This document shows, piece after piece, positions 1 to 7,319 of a DNA stretch of 12,981 bases. This DNA comes from Burkholderiales bacterium (GTDB taxonomy: Bacteria > Pseudomonadota > Gammaproteobacteria > Burkholderiales > SG8-39). A model generated the notes under the pieces. The model searched no databases, was not told the DNA's origin, and saw only the letters and a list, made by a program, of their open reading frames with translations. The number at the start of each line of letters is the position of its first letter. The stretch's first letter is position 1. The stretch lies in contig CAKKSJ010000342.1 in NCBI GenBank assembly GCA_919902965.1, positions 3,334 through 16,314 of the forward strand. The letters run 5' to 3'. The position numbers were made by a program, and so were the translations under genes.

Positions 1-109
1 GCCGACGCACTGCTGATAGAAGAGGTTCGCATCGATCGAGGTGACGCATGATAGTCCAGCTGCCAGCCGTAACAATGGCCAATGAGGTCTGAGCAAGGAG
101 CCGACGATT

Positions 110-1843
110 TTGAAGACTAATAGGGTCTCCCGCAATCTGAACCTGCCCAAATGCCCCACCGGCATCCAGGGCCTCGATGAAATCACCGGCGGCGGGCTGC
201 CTGCGGGCCGGCCGACCCTCGTCTGTGGCAGTGCGGGGTCCGGAAAGACCATGCTCGCGATGGAATTTCTCGTACACGGGGCGACGCAATTCGGCGAGCC
301 GGGCGTATTCATGATGTTCGAGGAGAACGCGGCCGAACTCGCGGCCAACGTGCGCTCGCTCGGATTCGATCTGGAAAAGCTCGCAGCGCAGAAGAAGCTC
401 GTCCTCGATCACGTCCACATCGAGCGCAGCGAGATCGAGGAGACCGGCGAGTATGATCTGGAAGGGCTCTTCATCCGGCTCGGGCACGCCGTCAAATCCG
501 TCGGCGCGAAACGCGTGGTGCTCGACACGGTCGAAGCGCTCTTCTCCGGGCTGCCGAATCACGCCGTCTTGCGCGCGGAGCTGCGCCGCCTTTTCCGCTG
601 GCTGAAGGATCGCGGCCTCACGGCGGTCATCACCGGCGAGCGCGGCGAACAGTCGCTGACGCGCTACGGGCTGGAGGAATACGTGGCCGATTGCGTGATC
701 ATTCTCGATCAACGCATCGACGAGCAGATTTCCACCCGGCGGCTGCGCGTGCTGAAGTATCGCGGCACCTCTCACGGCACGAATGAATACCCTTTTCTCA
801 TCGGCGAGCGCGGCTTCTCGGTGCTGCCGATTACCTCGCTGCGGCTCGACCACCAAGTCTCCGCGAGGCGCATCCCCACGGGCATTGCGCGGCTGGACGA
901 GATGCTCGGCGGCAAGGGCGTATTTCGCGGCAGCAGCACGCTCGTCTCCGGTTCGCCGGGCACGGGCAAGACCAGCATCGGCGCGATGTTCATCGACGCC
1001 GCCTGCCGCCGCGGCGAGCGCGTGCTGCTGTTCGCATACGAGGAATCGAGCGCGCAGATCGTGCGCAATATGGGCTCCATCGGCATCGACCTCGGACCGT
1101 GGGTGAAAAAAGGGCTGCTCCAGATTCACTCGTCGCGCCCCACGCTGCATGGACTCGAGCAGCATCTGGTGATGATGCACGACGCCGTGAGCGGCTTCCG
1201 CCCGGGCGTGGTCGTGGTCGATCCGATCAGCAATCTCTCGCTCGACCGCAACGAGTCGGAGGTCAAGCCGACGCTGATGCGGCTCATCGATTTCCTCAAG
1301 CAGCAGCAGATCACCACACTCTTCACCAGCCTTACCGGGGGAGGCGGGTCGACACCCGAGGACTCGCAGCTCGGCGTCTCCTCGCTCATGGATACATGGC
1401 TGCTGTTGCGCAATGTGGAGTTCAACGGCGAGCGTAACCGGACGATTTACGTTCTGAAATCGCGCGGGATGGCGCATTCGAATCAGGTGCGCGAGTTCGT
1501 CCTCAGCGACCAGGGTATCGACCTGGTGGATGTCTACCTCGGCGCCGACCGTGTGCTCACCGGCACGGCGCGCGTGGCGCAGGAAGAGCGGGAGAGCGCC
1601 GCCGCCGCGCTGCGCCAGAAGGATCACCAACGCAAGCTGGGGCAGCTTGCGAACAAGCAAAAGGCGATCGACGCGCAGATCGCCGCGTTGCGGGCCGACG
1701 CAGCGGCGGAAGCGGCGGAGGTGGCCTTCGCCATCGCGCAGGAGTCGACGCAGGAAAGAACCACGCAGCAGAACACCGATGTCATGGCGCAAATGCGCGG
1801 TGCAGACAGGACTGCTAGCAGCCGCAGGAAAGGAAAGCGATGA
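110..1843 (+). CDS. kaiC: KaiC-family circadian clock/timer ATPase, double domain with C-terminal coiled coil
   Basis: RecA-like double ATPase of the KaiC family, 577 residues, expected to form cytoplasmic hexameric rings that bind KaiB. The CI domain has a Walker A GSAGSGKT at residues 40-47 and a Glu pair at 71-72. The CII domain has GSPGTGKT at 281-288 and a Glu pair at 311-312. The place of the cyanobacterial S431/T432 phosphosites is taken by S424-S425 in VSSLMDT, so autophosphorylation is plausible on two serines. After about residue 485 there is an Ala/Gln/Glu-rich, heptad-like tail to residue 577 instead of a KaiA-binding tail. A similar coiled-coil extension and Ser-Ser pair are known from Rhodobacter sphaeroides KaiC. 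The start is TTG, chosen because AAGGAG lies at 95-100, nine bases upstream. The stop overlaps the kaiB1 start in ATGA. No kaiA is present in the window. Confidence 0.95.
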   Translation: MKTNRVSRNLNLPKCPTGIQGLDEITGGGLPAGRPTLVCGSAGSGKTMLAMEFLVHGATQFGEPGVFMMFEENAAELAANVRSLGFDLEKLAAQKKLVLDHVHIERSEIEETGEYDLEGLFIRLGHAVKSVGAKRVVLDTVEALFSGLPNHAVLRAELRRLFRWLKDRGLTAVITGERGEQSLTRYGLEEYVADCVIILDQRIDEQISTRRLRVLKYRGTSHGTNEYPFLIGERGFSVLPITSLRLDHQVSARRIPTGIARLDEMLGGKGVFRGSSTLVSGSPGTGKTSIGAMFIDAACRRGERVLLFAYEESSAQIVRNMGSIGIDLGPWVKKGLLQIHSSRPTLHGLEQHLVMMHDAVSGFRPGVVVVDPISNLSLDRNESEVKPTLMRLIDFLKQQQITTLFTSLTGGGGSTPEDSQLGVSSLMDTWLLLRNVEFNGERNRTIYVLKSRGMAHSNQVREFVLSDQGIDLVDVYLGADRVLTGTARVAQEERESAAAALRQKDHQRKLGQLANKQKAIDAQIAALRADAAAEAAEVAFAIAQESTQERTTQQNTDVMAQMRGADRTASSRRKGKR

Positions 1844-2124
1844 GCAAAACCCCCTTCTTTGAGCTGCGGCTGTACGTCGCCGGTCAGACGGCCAAGTCGC
1901 TTGCCGCCTGCGCCAATCTCAAGCGCATCTGCGAGACGCATCTTGCCGGCCAGTACCGGATCGAGATCATCGACCTCAGCAAGAACCCGAAGCTCGCAGC
2001 GGGCGACCAGATCCTCGCTTTGCCGACGCTCGTGCGCCGCCTGCCCAAGCCGGTCAAGAAGATCATCGGCGATCTGTCCAACGAAGATCGGGTGCTCGTC
2101 GGCCTCGATGTGCGGCCGCTATAG
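1840..2124 (+). CDS. kaiB: KaiB-family clock protein (first copy)
   Basis: 94-residue KaiB of the short, single-domain type. The fold starts with ELRLYVAGQT at residues 8-17 and contains the PTL element at 62-64, IIGDLS at 75-80 and VLVGLD at 85-90. Gly88 and Asp90 fall at the same numbers as the fold-switch residues of Synechococcus KaiB, so it should be able to adopt the thioredoxin-like form that binds the KaiC CI ring. The ATG overlaps the kaiC TGA by four bases, so translation is likely coupled and the two proteins are probably made together. It is followed after 12 bases by a second, longer kaiB. The length is close to the usual 100 residues. The family call is secure; whether it is the rhythm-setting copy cannot be told from sequence. 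Confidence 0.93.
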   Translation: MSKTPFFELRLYVAGQTAKSLAACANLKRICETHLAGQYRIEIIDLSKNPKLAAGDQILALPTLVRRLPKPVKKIIGDLSNEDRVLVGLDVRPL

Positions 2125-2136
2125 CAGGGGCCGTCC

Positions 2137-2508
2137 ATGAAAAAACAGCCCTCCGCCTCAGACACGCTTGCCGCCTTTGAAGCCGCCGCAGCGCGCCACG
2201 ATAGCGCCCGCTACATTCTGCGGCTTTACGTCACCGGCACGACGCGAAATTCCGAACGCGCGATCGTGAACATCCGCAAGATTTGCGAGGATCATCTTCA
2301 AGGACGCTACGATCTGGAAATCATTGATATCACCCGGCATCCGATGCTGGCCGAAGGCGAGCAGATCATCGCCGCGCCGACCTTGATCAAGAAGCTGCCG
2401 CTGCCCCTGCGCCGCTTCATCGGTGACATGTCGCAGACCGAACGCATCCTGCTGGGCCTCGATCTGCGTAAAACGACAGAGCGGGCCTCCTCCGGAACAA
2501 GCCGCTGA
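2137..2508 (+). CDS. kaiB: KaiB-family clock protein (second copy, N-terminal extension)
   Basis: 123-residue KaiB paralogue. The KaiB fold begins at about residue 26 (YILRLYVTGTT) and runs to LLGLDL near 105-110, with Gly107 and Asp109 matching Gly88/Asp90 of classical KaiB. It carries about 25 extra residues at the N terminus and a polar tail of about 13 residues. It is clearly diverged from the upstream copy (for example PTLIKKLPLPL against PTLVRRLPKPV), so this is not a recent tandem duplication. It lies 12 bases after the first kaiB and 6 bases before the histidine kinase gene. It may compete for KaiC, or it may couple KaiC to the kinase in place of the KaiB-like domain that cyanobacterial SasA carries; both ideas are inference. 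The start ATG is the first one in frame after the preceding stop. Confidence 0.92.
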   Translation: MKKQPSASDTLAAFEAAAARHDSARYILRLYVTGTTRNSERAIVNIRKICEDHLQGRYDLEIIDITRHPMLAEGEQIIAAPTLIKKLPLPLRRFIGDMSQTERILLGLDLRKTTERASSGTSR

Positions 2509-2514
2509 GCTGCC

Positions 2515-4257
2515 ATGCGCGCAGAATCGCCCACCAACGCGGCGGACCCCGCGGAAAGCGCGGAGTTGCGCGCCCGGCTGGAGGAGGCGGAGGAGACGCT
2601 GCGCGCCATCCGCATGGGCGCGGTTGACGCGTTCGTCGTCGAAGCTTCCGCAGGCCCGCAAATCTTCGTCCTGCAGGGACTCGAGGCTGAATCAAACCGC
2701 TTGCGCGGCGAAATCCTGGCGCAAGTCAGCGACGCGGTAATCACGGTCGACGACGAGCAGCGCGTGACTTACATCAACGCCGCCGCCGAGCGGCAATACG
2801 GCGTCATCGCCTCGGAAGTGCTCGGCCGCCGCCTCTCGGAGATCTACGCATGCCGCTGGCTTCACCCAGAAGACGAAGCGATTTCAACAACGGCCCTGCG
2901 CGAGACCGGCTGCTGGCGCGGCGAAAACGTCCATGTCACGCGCAGCGGCAAGGCGATCCACGTCGAGTCGTCGGTGAGCCGTTTGCGCGCGGGTGATGGC
3001 ATAGGTTCCGGCCTGCTCGCCGTGATCCGCGACATAAGCGCGAGAAAAAAGGCCGAGCAGGAGCGCATGCTGCTAGAGGCGCAATTGCGCGAAGCGCAAA
3101 AAATGGAGGCGATGGGAACCCTGGCGGGGGGCGTCGCCCACGACTTCAACAACATCCTCGGCACCATAATCATTAATACCGAACTGGCGCGCCAGGACGC
3201 CTCCTCCAATGATCAGGCGCTGGTGAGCCTGGCAGAGATCGAAAAAGCCAGCATTCGCGCCAGGGACCTGGTGCAGCAAATTCTCACTTTCAGCCGGCGC
3301 CAGCCGCCCTCCCGCCAGGTGGTGTCGATTCCCTCCATCGTGCAGGAGGGCGCGCGCCTGCTGCGTGCGGGCCTGCTCGAAAGAGCGCGGATCGACTGTT
3401 ACTGCGCCGCCGATACACCGTCCATTCTTGCCGATTCGACGCAATTGACCCAGGTGCTGCTGAATCTGGGCACCAACGCTGCGCAAGCGATGGAGGGCCG
3501 GCCGGGGAGCATCGATATTCGCGTTGAAGGCATTACGCTGGACCAGACCTCGGCACGGTCCGATCTCAGCCTGCGGCCGGGCCGGTATGCCCGCATCGTG
3601 GTCAGCGACACGGGGCACGGCATGGACGCGGCGACGCAGCGGCGGATTTTCGAACCGTTCTTTACCACGCGGCCGCCGGGCAAGGGCACGGGCTTGGGCC
3701 TGTCGGTGGTGCACGGCATCGTTCAGGCGCACGAAGGGGTGATCGTCGTACACAGCGAGCCCGGGAAAGGCAGCAGATTCGAACTGTATTTTCCGTGCAC
3801 GAACGATTTGGCGGCCGCGCCCGATACGACCGAGACCCCGGGGCCGGCCAGCGAAGGCCGCGGCCGGCACATCCTCTACATCGACGACGACCAACCGCAG
3901 CTATTTGCAAATAAACGCATGATGGAACGCTGGGGATATCGCGTCAGCGCCTACTTCGAACAGCGCGAGGCGCTAGACGCAGTGCTCGCCGGCAAGCTTC
4001 GCGTCGATCTGGTGGTGACCGATTTCAACATGCCCGGCACCTCCGGACTGGAGATTGCGAGGGCGATTCGCGATGCGCTGCCGGATTTGCCCGTGATCAT
4101 GGTCTCGGGCTATATCAACGATGCATTGCGCACGCAGGCCGCAGCAGCCGGGGTGCGGGAACTGATCGCCAAGCCTCAGAACCGGGAAGAACTGCGCGAC
4201 GCGGTGCAGAACATTTTTTATCCTCCCGCAACGACGCCCGGCCTGAAGCGACCTTAG
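2515..4257 (+). CDS. PAS-domain hybrid histidine kinase with C-terminal receiver domain
   Basis: 580-residue cytoplasmic hybrid kinase without membrane segments. An N-terminal coiled coil (about residues 15-32) is followed by the IRMGAVDAFVV element seen in many soluble PAS kinases. A PAS domain follows at about 70-180. The dimerisation/phosphoacceptor domain has H209 in GGVAHDFNN. The ATPase domain has an N box around N317/N321, the D box DTGHGM at 365-370, FEPFF, and a GKGTGLGL loop. The receiver has acidic D457-D459, phosphoacceptor D503 in VTDFNMPG, S531 and K553. It starts 6 bases after the second kaiB, so it is probably the output or partner kinase of the Kai timer. KaiBC operons with a nearby histidine kinase are known in proteobacteria. 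With no DNA-binding output domain, the receiver probably serves a phosphorelay or feedback role. No cognate DNA-binding regulator is in the window. Confidence 0.93.
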   Translation: MRAESPTNAADPAESAELRARLEEAEETLRAIRMGAVDAFVVEASAGPQIFVLQGLEAESNRLRGEILAQVSDAVITVDDEQRVTYINAAAERQYGVIASEVLGRRLSEIYACRWLHPEDEAISTTALRETGCWRGENVHVTRSGKAIHVESSVSRLRAGDGIGSGLLAVIRDISARKKAEQERMLLEAQLREAQKMEAMGTLAGGVAHDFNNILGTIIINTELARQDASSNDQALVSLAEIEKASIRARDLVQQILTFSRRQPPSRQVVSIPSIVQEGARLLRAGLLERARIDCYCAADTPSILADSTQLTQVLLNLGTNAAQAMEGRPGSIDIRVEGITLDQTSARSDLSLRPGRYARIVVSDTGHGMDAATQRRIFEPFFTTRPPGKGTGLGLSVVHGIVQAHEGVIVVHSEPGKGSRFELYFPCTNDLAAAPDTTETPGPASEGRGRHILYIDDDQPQLFANKRMMERWGYRVSAYFEQREALDAVLAGKLRVDLVVTDFNMPGTSGLEIARAIRDALPDLPVIMVSGYINDALRTQAAAAGVRELIAKPQNREELRDAVQNIFYPPATTPGLKRP

Positions 4258-4301
4258 AACCGTAACAAAAGTCATTTTGTTGCGGCCGATACAGGGGAGC
4301 A

Positions 4302-4326
4302 CGAGGGGAGGTATCCCCTCGTTTTG
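4302..4326 (+). terminator. Rho-independent terminator of the kai operon
   Basis: Perfect 8-bp stem CGAGGGGA (4302-4309) / TCCCCTCG (4314-4321) with a GGTA loop, followed by TTTTG. It lies 45 bases after the kinase stop codon. A further outer repeat, GTAACAAAA at 4262-4270 against TTTTGTTAC at 4322-4330, can extend the structure. The same left arm can instead pair locally with 4275-4281. Confidence 0.85.
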
Positions 4327-4330
4327 TTAC

Positions 4331-4500
4331 AGACCCTTAAGCTAACGAGGCGTCTGCAACATCGTTCCTGAACGGCAGCAGTGCCAGACGTACTGTCCTT
4401 GCGGTCATCTTTCGACCTGCCCGCGCCACACTCAAGCGCGGCCAGTTGCCATCCTGAAGACCGTAGGTCCGCAATGGCTTGCTATGTGGATATCTCCATA
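4331..4500. other. Intergenic stretch between kai operon terminator and dehalogenase gene, no gene seen
   Basis: 170 bases between the + strand terminator and the - strand dehalogenase stop codon. A - strand frame stays open here to 4337, but it runs on antisense-shifted over the dehalogenase coding region and matches no family I recognise. No promoter or RNA gene is evident. A decayed mobile element is possible but not supported. Confidence 0.4.
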
Positions 4501-5196
4501 TCAACCCGGTACTGACGCAAGCAGGTTCGGGAGTACGCTCAGTTCCGATATTTCCCCATCCGGGGTCGCCGGAATCCGTTCGGGCGCCTGCCCGTAGCGG
4601 TTGCACCAGACCACGCGCATGCCGAAGGCCTTGGCCGAGTACGCATCCCAGGCATTGGATGACAGGAAGCAGATGCGCGAGCGCTCGATTTCCAATCGTG
4701 TGCACGCCAGGCCATAGACGGCCGGATGCGGCTTGTACACGCCCACTTCTTCCACGGAAAGCACGGCGTCGAACATTTGCTGCAGTCCTGCGCAATTGAC
4801 GACCGCTTCGAGCATGGCCGGGGTGCCGTTGGAGAGGATGGCCAGCTTCCTGCCGGTCGCCTTCAGCCGGCGCAGCGTTTCCGGCACCTCGGCATAGGTG
4901 GCCAGCTTCAGATAGAGATCCATCAGCCGCTCGCGCAGGCCCGCGCGCTCTATATTGAGCGTGGCGAGCGCGAAATCCAGCGCTTCGCCGGTGACCTGCC
5001 AGAAATCGGCATGGTGGCCGGCCAGTCCGCGCAGCCAGGTGTACTGCAGCTGCTTCTGCCGCCAGAGATCGGAAACGCGCTGCCAGTCCTCGCCCAGCTC
5101 GCTGCGGGCGGCACTCGCCGCGCTGTTGAAGTCGAACAGCGTGCCGTAGGCGTCGAATACGCAGGCATCGACTTCAAGTAGTGGTTTCGTGTTCAT
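4501..5196 (-). CDS. Haloacid dehalogenase type II (L-2-haloacid dehalogenase)
   Basis: 231-residue HAD-superfamily hydrolase expected to hydrolyse L-2-haloalkanoic acids to D-2-hydroxy acids through an Asp ester intermediate. Residues known as essential in the Pseudomonas sp. YL enzyme all have counterparts at near-constant offset: nucleophile D15 in FDAYGTLFD, T19, R46, S122-N123 in LSNGTP, K155 in YKPHP, Y161, S179, N181 and D184 in SSNAWD. The YTWLR signature is at residues 52-56. The length matches the family (220-240). The ATG is preceded on its strand by GGAGAA about seven bases upstream. It stands alone between the kai terminator and a long hairpin. Physiological substrates may differ from haloacids, since family members in non-degraders are common. 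Confidence 0.92.
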   Translation of the reverse strand: MNTKPLLEVDACVFDAYGTLFDFNSAASAARSELGEDWQRVSDLWRQKQLQYTWLRGLAGHHADFWQVTGEALDFALATLNIERAGLRERLMDLYLKLATYAEVPETLRRLKATGRKLAILSNGTPAMLEAVVNCAGLQQMFDAVLSVEEVGVYKPHPAVYGLACTRLEIERSRICFLSSNAWDAYSAKAFGMRVVWCNRYGQAPERIPATPDGEISELSVLPNLLASVPG

Positions 5197-5470
5197 CGCT
5201 TGGGTTCTCCGGTATCGGGTTGCTCATTTATCCGGCTTATGGACACTACGTCAAGTCCGGCAATAGTGTGTCGCACAGCGCAAGGCGATGTGCAAGCTAC
5301 AGGATGCTGCGCGAGCGTAGCGCGAATGCGACGAAAAAATCAGGAGCTCGGGCAAACTGGCGTTTTCCGACAATGATGCGGGAGCCTGGGGCTTGCAGCC
5401 TGGATGAGACCTGGATGACGCGTCGCAGCTGACGCGATCAATCGCCGTCAGGGGTGTCGCCACCAAAGCA
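5197..5470. other. Intergenic stretch upstream of the dehalogenase, no gene seen
   Basis: With the hairpin that follows, this forms a 414-base gap between the dehalogenase start and the czcE-like stop. Frames that are open here give no recognisable protein. The only local repetition is a short direct repeat around CTGGATGA near 5400-5417. The dehalogenase promoter should lie here, but I cannot point to a convincing -35/-10 pair. Confidence 0.4.
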
Positions 5471-5505
5471 ATCCGCGACGCTGCCGGTGAGGCAGCGTCG
5501 CGGAT
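5471..5505 (-). terminator. Long perfect hairpin downstream of czcE-like gene, possible terminator
   Basis: A 15-bp perfect inverted repeat (5471-5485 against 5491-5505, core GCGACGCTGCC) with a 5-base loop. On the - strand it lies about 105 bases after the czcE-like stop codon and before the dehalogenase gene. What follows is TGCTTTGG, so the U tract is weak. It may be a weak terminator, an mRNA-stabilising stem, or a protein-binding palindrome. Confidence 0.45.
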
Positions 5506-5610
5506 CCTGGGGTGCGTGAAATAGTTGGATCGAATCAAGCGCCGCCGACGATACGGAACCCCTCGAATACCCGGACTTGCAGGTTCCCGGCGCTTGACGC
5601 GGTAGCGCGA

Positions 5611-5958
5611 CTAGTACGCCTCGCTCGGGCTGAGCGAGACATAGACGGTCACATTCTTCGCGTCGATGCCGGATGGCGCGATGTCACTGAGATTGATGAC
5701 CGGCGTGCCGAGCGTATCGAACTGCCAGGTGAAACTCTTTCCGCCGACATTGATCTTGACCGTTTCATTGCGCTGGACATTGAGGTACTTCGCGCCGTCG
5801 GCGAGCGTAACTTCGCGGCTGGCGTGTCCGCCCTGGACGAGCGTTCCGTAATCATTTCCCATCGGCATTGCAAAAGCCGGTGCGGAAAGGGCGGCTGCCA
5901 AGGCGCCGATGCCAGTGAGTACAACGAGACTGCGTGCGACTGTGGATTTTGCGTTCAT
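5611..5958 (-). CDS. CzcE-family periplasmic (heavy-metal-binding) protein
   Basis: 115-residue exported protein. Residues 1-30 form a signal peptide (Lys-Ser-Thr-Val-Ala-Arg, then a hydrophobic core ending APAFA) with likely cleavage before MPMGNDYG. The mature part has the pattern YLNVQRNETVKINVGGKSF-TWQFDTLGTP and a VTVYVSLSP end, which I recognise as the CzcE family. CzcE of Cupriavidus metallidurans is a small periplasmic copper-binding protein. Candidate metal ligands here are Met31, Met33 and His45; the mature protein has no Cys. AGGAG lies 6 bases before the ATG. The gene has its own upstream promoter-like element, TGTAAG-N17-CGTCTA at 6012-6040, after the terminator of the sigma-factor gene. 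It is probably part of the ECF regulon described here. Family assignment is from pattern memory, so moderately sure. Confidence 0.75.
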   Translation of the reverse strand: MNAKSTVARSLVVLTGIGALAAALSAPAFAMPMGNDYGTLVQGGHASREVTLADGAKYLNVQRNETVKINVGGKSFTWQFDTLGTPVINLSDIAPSGIDAKNVTVYVSLSPSEAY

Positions 5959-6011
5959 TTGAATCTCCTTACAGGTTGAGTTAAGGCCGTTGTGTTACCG
6001 GCCATGTCACA

Positions 6012-6040
6012 TAGACGCTCCACATCCTGCGTTTCTTACA
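6012..6040 (-). promoter_or_regulatory. Putative ECF sigma promoter for the czcE-like gene
   Basis: On the - strand, TGTAAG (6040-6035), 17 bases, then CGTCTA (6017-6012). The -10-like end is 53 bases before the ATG at 5958. The motif and spacing equal those at 6950-6978 and 8271-8299. Confidence 0.65.
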
Positions 6041-6059
6041 GTTGATATTCAGAGCGGTG

Positions 6060-6080
6060 AAAAATCGCCATGCAATGGCG
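6060..6080 (-). terminator. Rho-independent terminator of ECF sigma factor 1 gene
   Basis: On the - strand a 6-bp stem CGCCAT / ATGGCG with a 3-base loop is followed by ATTTTTC. It lies 70 bases after the sigma factor stop codon, between that gene and the promoter of the czcE-like gene. The stem is short but perfect. Confidence 0.6.
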
Positions 6081-6150
6081 CCGTGCGGCGGGCAAGCATG
6101 GCAGGCTTGGAAATCAGGGGGCGGGGCGGATCGCCGTAACTGCCGCCAAT

Positions 6151-6720
6151 TCACGCCTTGCCGCCGAACCAGTTAATGCTCATGCAGGAACGCAGCCGCT
6201 GTCTCGCCCTGAACAGGATGACGTGCAGATTCGCCGTCGACATGTCCATCGCCCGGCAGATCTCTTCCGACGACAAACCTTCCACTTCGCGCATTGAGAA
6301 TACCAAGGCGTCGCGCTCGGTCAAGTGACGGCAGCACTCCTGATAGACACGCCAGAACTGGCTCGACTCGAGCGCGGTATCGGGACTACCCCAATCCGCC
6401 GGCGGATCTATCCATTCGCCGTTTGCGTTGAACGAGCCGTCCTCGGAATCGGTGTTCTCTCCCAGCGCGACTGTGTTTGCGGGCAGCCCGCGGCCGCGAC
6501 TGCGGGTCAGATCGATGATCTTGTTCCTGAGGATGACGGTGAGCCAGGTGCGCGGCTTTGAGCGCCCTTGAAACTGCCCGCGCCGGGCAAGTGCTGCCAT
6601 CAGCGTGTCCTGCACCGCGTCCTCGGCAAGCGATGAGTCGCGCAGATGAAAAAGGGCGTAGCGCTGCAGGTACTTGCGGTGCGTCTCGAGAAAGTGCGCG
6701 TATTCGTTCTCGTCAGCCAT
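6151..6720 (-). CDS. ECF RNA polymerase sigma factor 1 (no adjacent anti-sigma gene)
   Basis: 189-residue ECF sigma factor. Region 2 covers about residues 10-75, with AEDAVQDTLMAALA and the -10 recognition helix around RTWLTVILRNKIIDLTRS. Region 4 covers about 125-180, with ERDALVFSMREVEGLSSEEIC and a helix-turn-helix ending LFRARQRLRSCM. The frame is open to an ATG at 6876, but I choose ATG 6720: an AGAGGTGA ribosome site lies just upstream and the protein then aligns from residue 1 with sigma factor 2. The two proteins are very alike (roughly 70% by eye), including the C-terminal CM..NWFG ending. Unlike the paralogue it is followed by a terminator, not by an anti-sigma gene. A TGTAAG-N17-CGACTA element at 6950-6978 suggests self-activation. 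Confidence 0.92.
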   Translation of the reverse strand: MADENEYAHFLETHRKYLQRYALFHLRDSSLAEDAVQDTLMAALARRGQFQGRSKPRTWLTVILRNKIIDLTRSRGRGLPANTVALGENTDSEDGSFNANGEWIDPPADWGSPDTALESSQFWRVYQECCRHLTERDALVFSMREVEGLSSEEICRAMDMSTANLHVILFRARQRLRSCMSINWFGGKA

Positions 6721-6949
6721 CTCAGTCACCTCTGCGGATCGTAATGCTTGTTGCATGGCGGCGCGCATGGCTGCGCGCCGGATCAAGGTGGTGGATTCCA
6801 CCCGTAACTTGCCGGATCCGGCGAATGGCGAAGTTGATCTTGACCCTATCGCTGTGGCGATCTCCAGGCAGCGCAAGTACGAGTTGGCGCCACGTAATCA
6901 TTTCCTTCGACTATGCATTCCTGTCGCCGTTTAAGTCGACCGTGCCATT
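6721..6949 (-). other. Long, structured 5' leader of ECF sigma factor 1
   Basis: If transcription starts just after the element at 6950-6978, the mRNA leader is about 220 bases. It can form a GC-rich 8-bp hairpin (6760-6767 against 6772-6779, TGGC loop) and a nested stem (6778-6784 against 6815-6821, with GGTGG 6787-6791 against CCACC 6798-6802 inside). Alternatively part of this is coding, if the upstream ATG at 6876 is used. Confidence 0.35.
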
Positions 6950-6978
6950 TAGTCGCCAGGCACGAGATTCTTCTTACA
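6950..6978 (-). promoter_or_regulatory. Putative ECF sigma promoter for sigma factor 1 (autoregulation)
   Basis: On the - strand, TGTAAG (6978-6973), 17 bases, then CGACTA (6955-6950). Identical hexamers and spacing occur before the NPC-repeat peptide gene. It points toward the sigma factor gene starting at 6720. Confidence 0.65.
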
Positions 6979-7319
6979 GACCTGACAGGCGCTGGATTGA
7001 AATCCGATGAATTTGTGCTGTTGGCCGGATGGCCATGCCGCCGCTGCGGATGGGGCGCGAAGACGCAATAGGCGCTACAAATTCTCGAGGCACAAGCTCG
7101 AGCGCGATTGGCGGCTGTGCCGAAAATGCGGCAAACGCCTTGGGGAAGGTAGCGCTTGCTGCAAGCTGATGGGATGCATCCCCCCATGTTCCCCTGCATC
7201 AAGGGCCATTTCGCTATTTCTGAAAAGGTCGCCCGGACTATCGGTGCGGTGCTGATGGTGTTCGGCGCGAGGGCGCGCTTGGCGGACCCGCGGGCTTGAA
7301 CGTCGCCGCCGCCCGCCGC
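6979..7319. other. Intergenic stretch between sigma 1 promoter and anti-sigma gene, no gene seen
   Basis: About 340 bases downstream of the anti-sigma stop codon on the - strand. A + strand frame from 7007 encodes a Cys/Arg-rich 82-residue product with a CRKCG element, but it lacks a ribosome binding site and a recognisable family. No clear terminator for the anti-sigma gene was found. Confidence 0.4.

Noticed and set aside
1..51. Open frame to a TGA that could be the C terminus of an upstream gene
   Set aside because: Only 16 codons are visible, with no recognisable family; too short to support, though the codons look protein-like.
4337..4795. - strand ORF overlapping the dehalogenase in another frame, possible transposase remnant
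   Set aside because: Most of it is shadow of the dehalogenase gene. The 4337-4500 part matches nothing I can name, and no terminal repeats are visible.
5181..5432. 83-codon + strand ORF in the dehalogenase upstream region
   Set aside because: No ribosome site, and its composition resembles intergenic shadow sequence.
5968..5973. Extra TGTAAG on the - strand near the czcE-like start
   Set aside because: It is part of the ribosome binding site of that gene and has no -10 partner at the right distance.
7007..7255. Cys-rich 82-codon + strand ORF with a CRKCG element
   Set aside because: No ribosome binding site and no family recognised. Could be checked by homology search.
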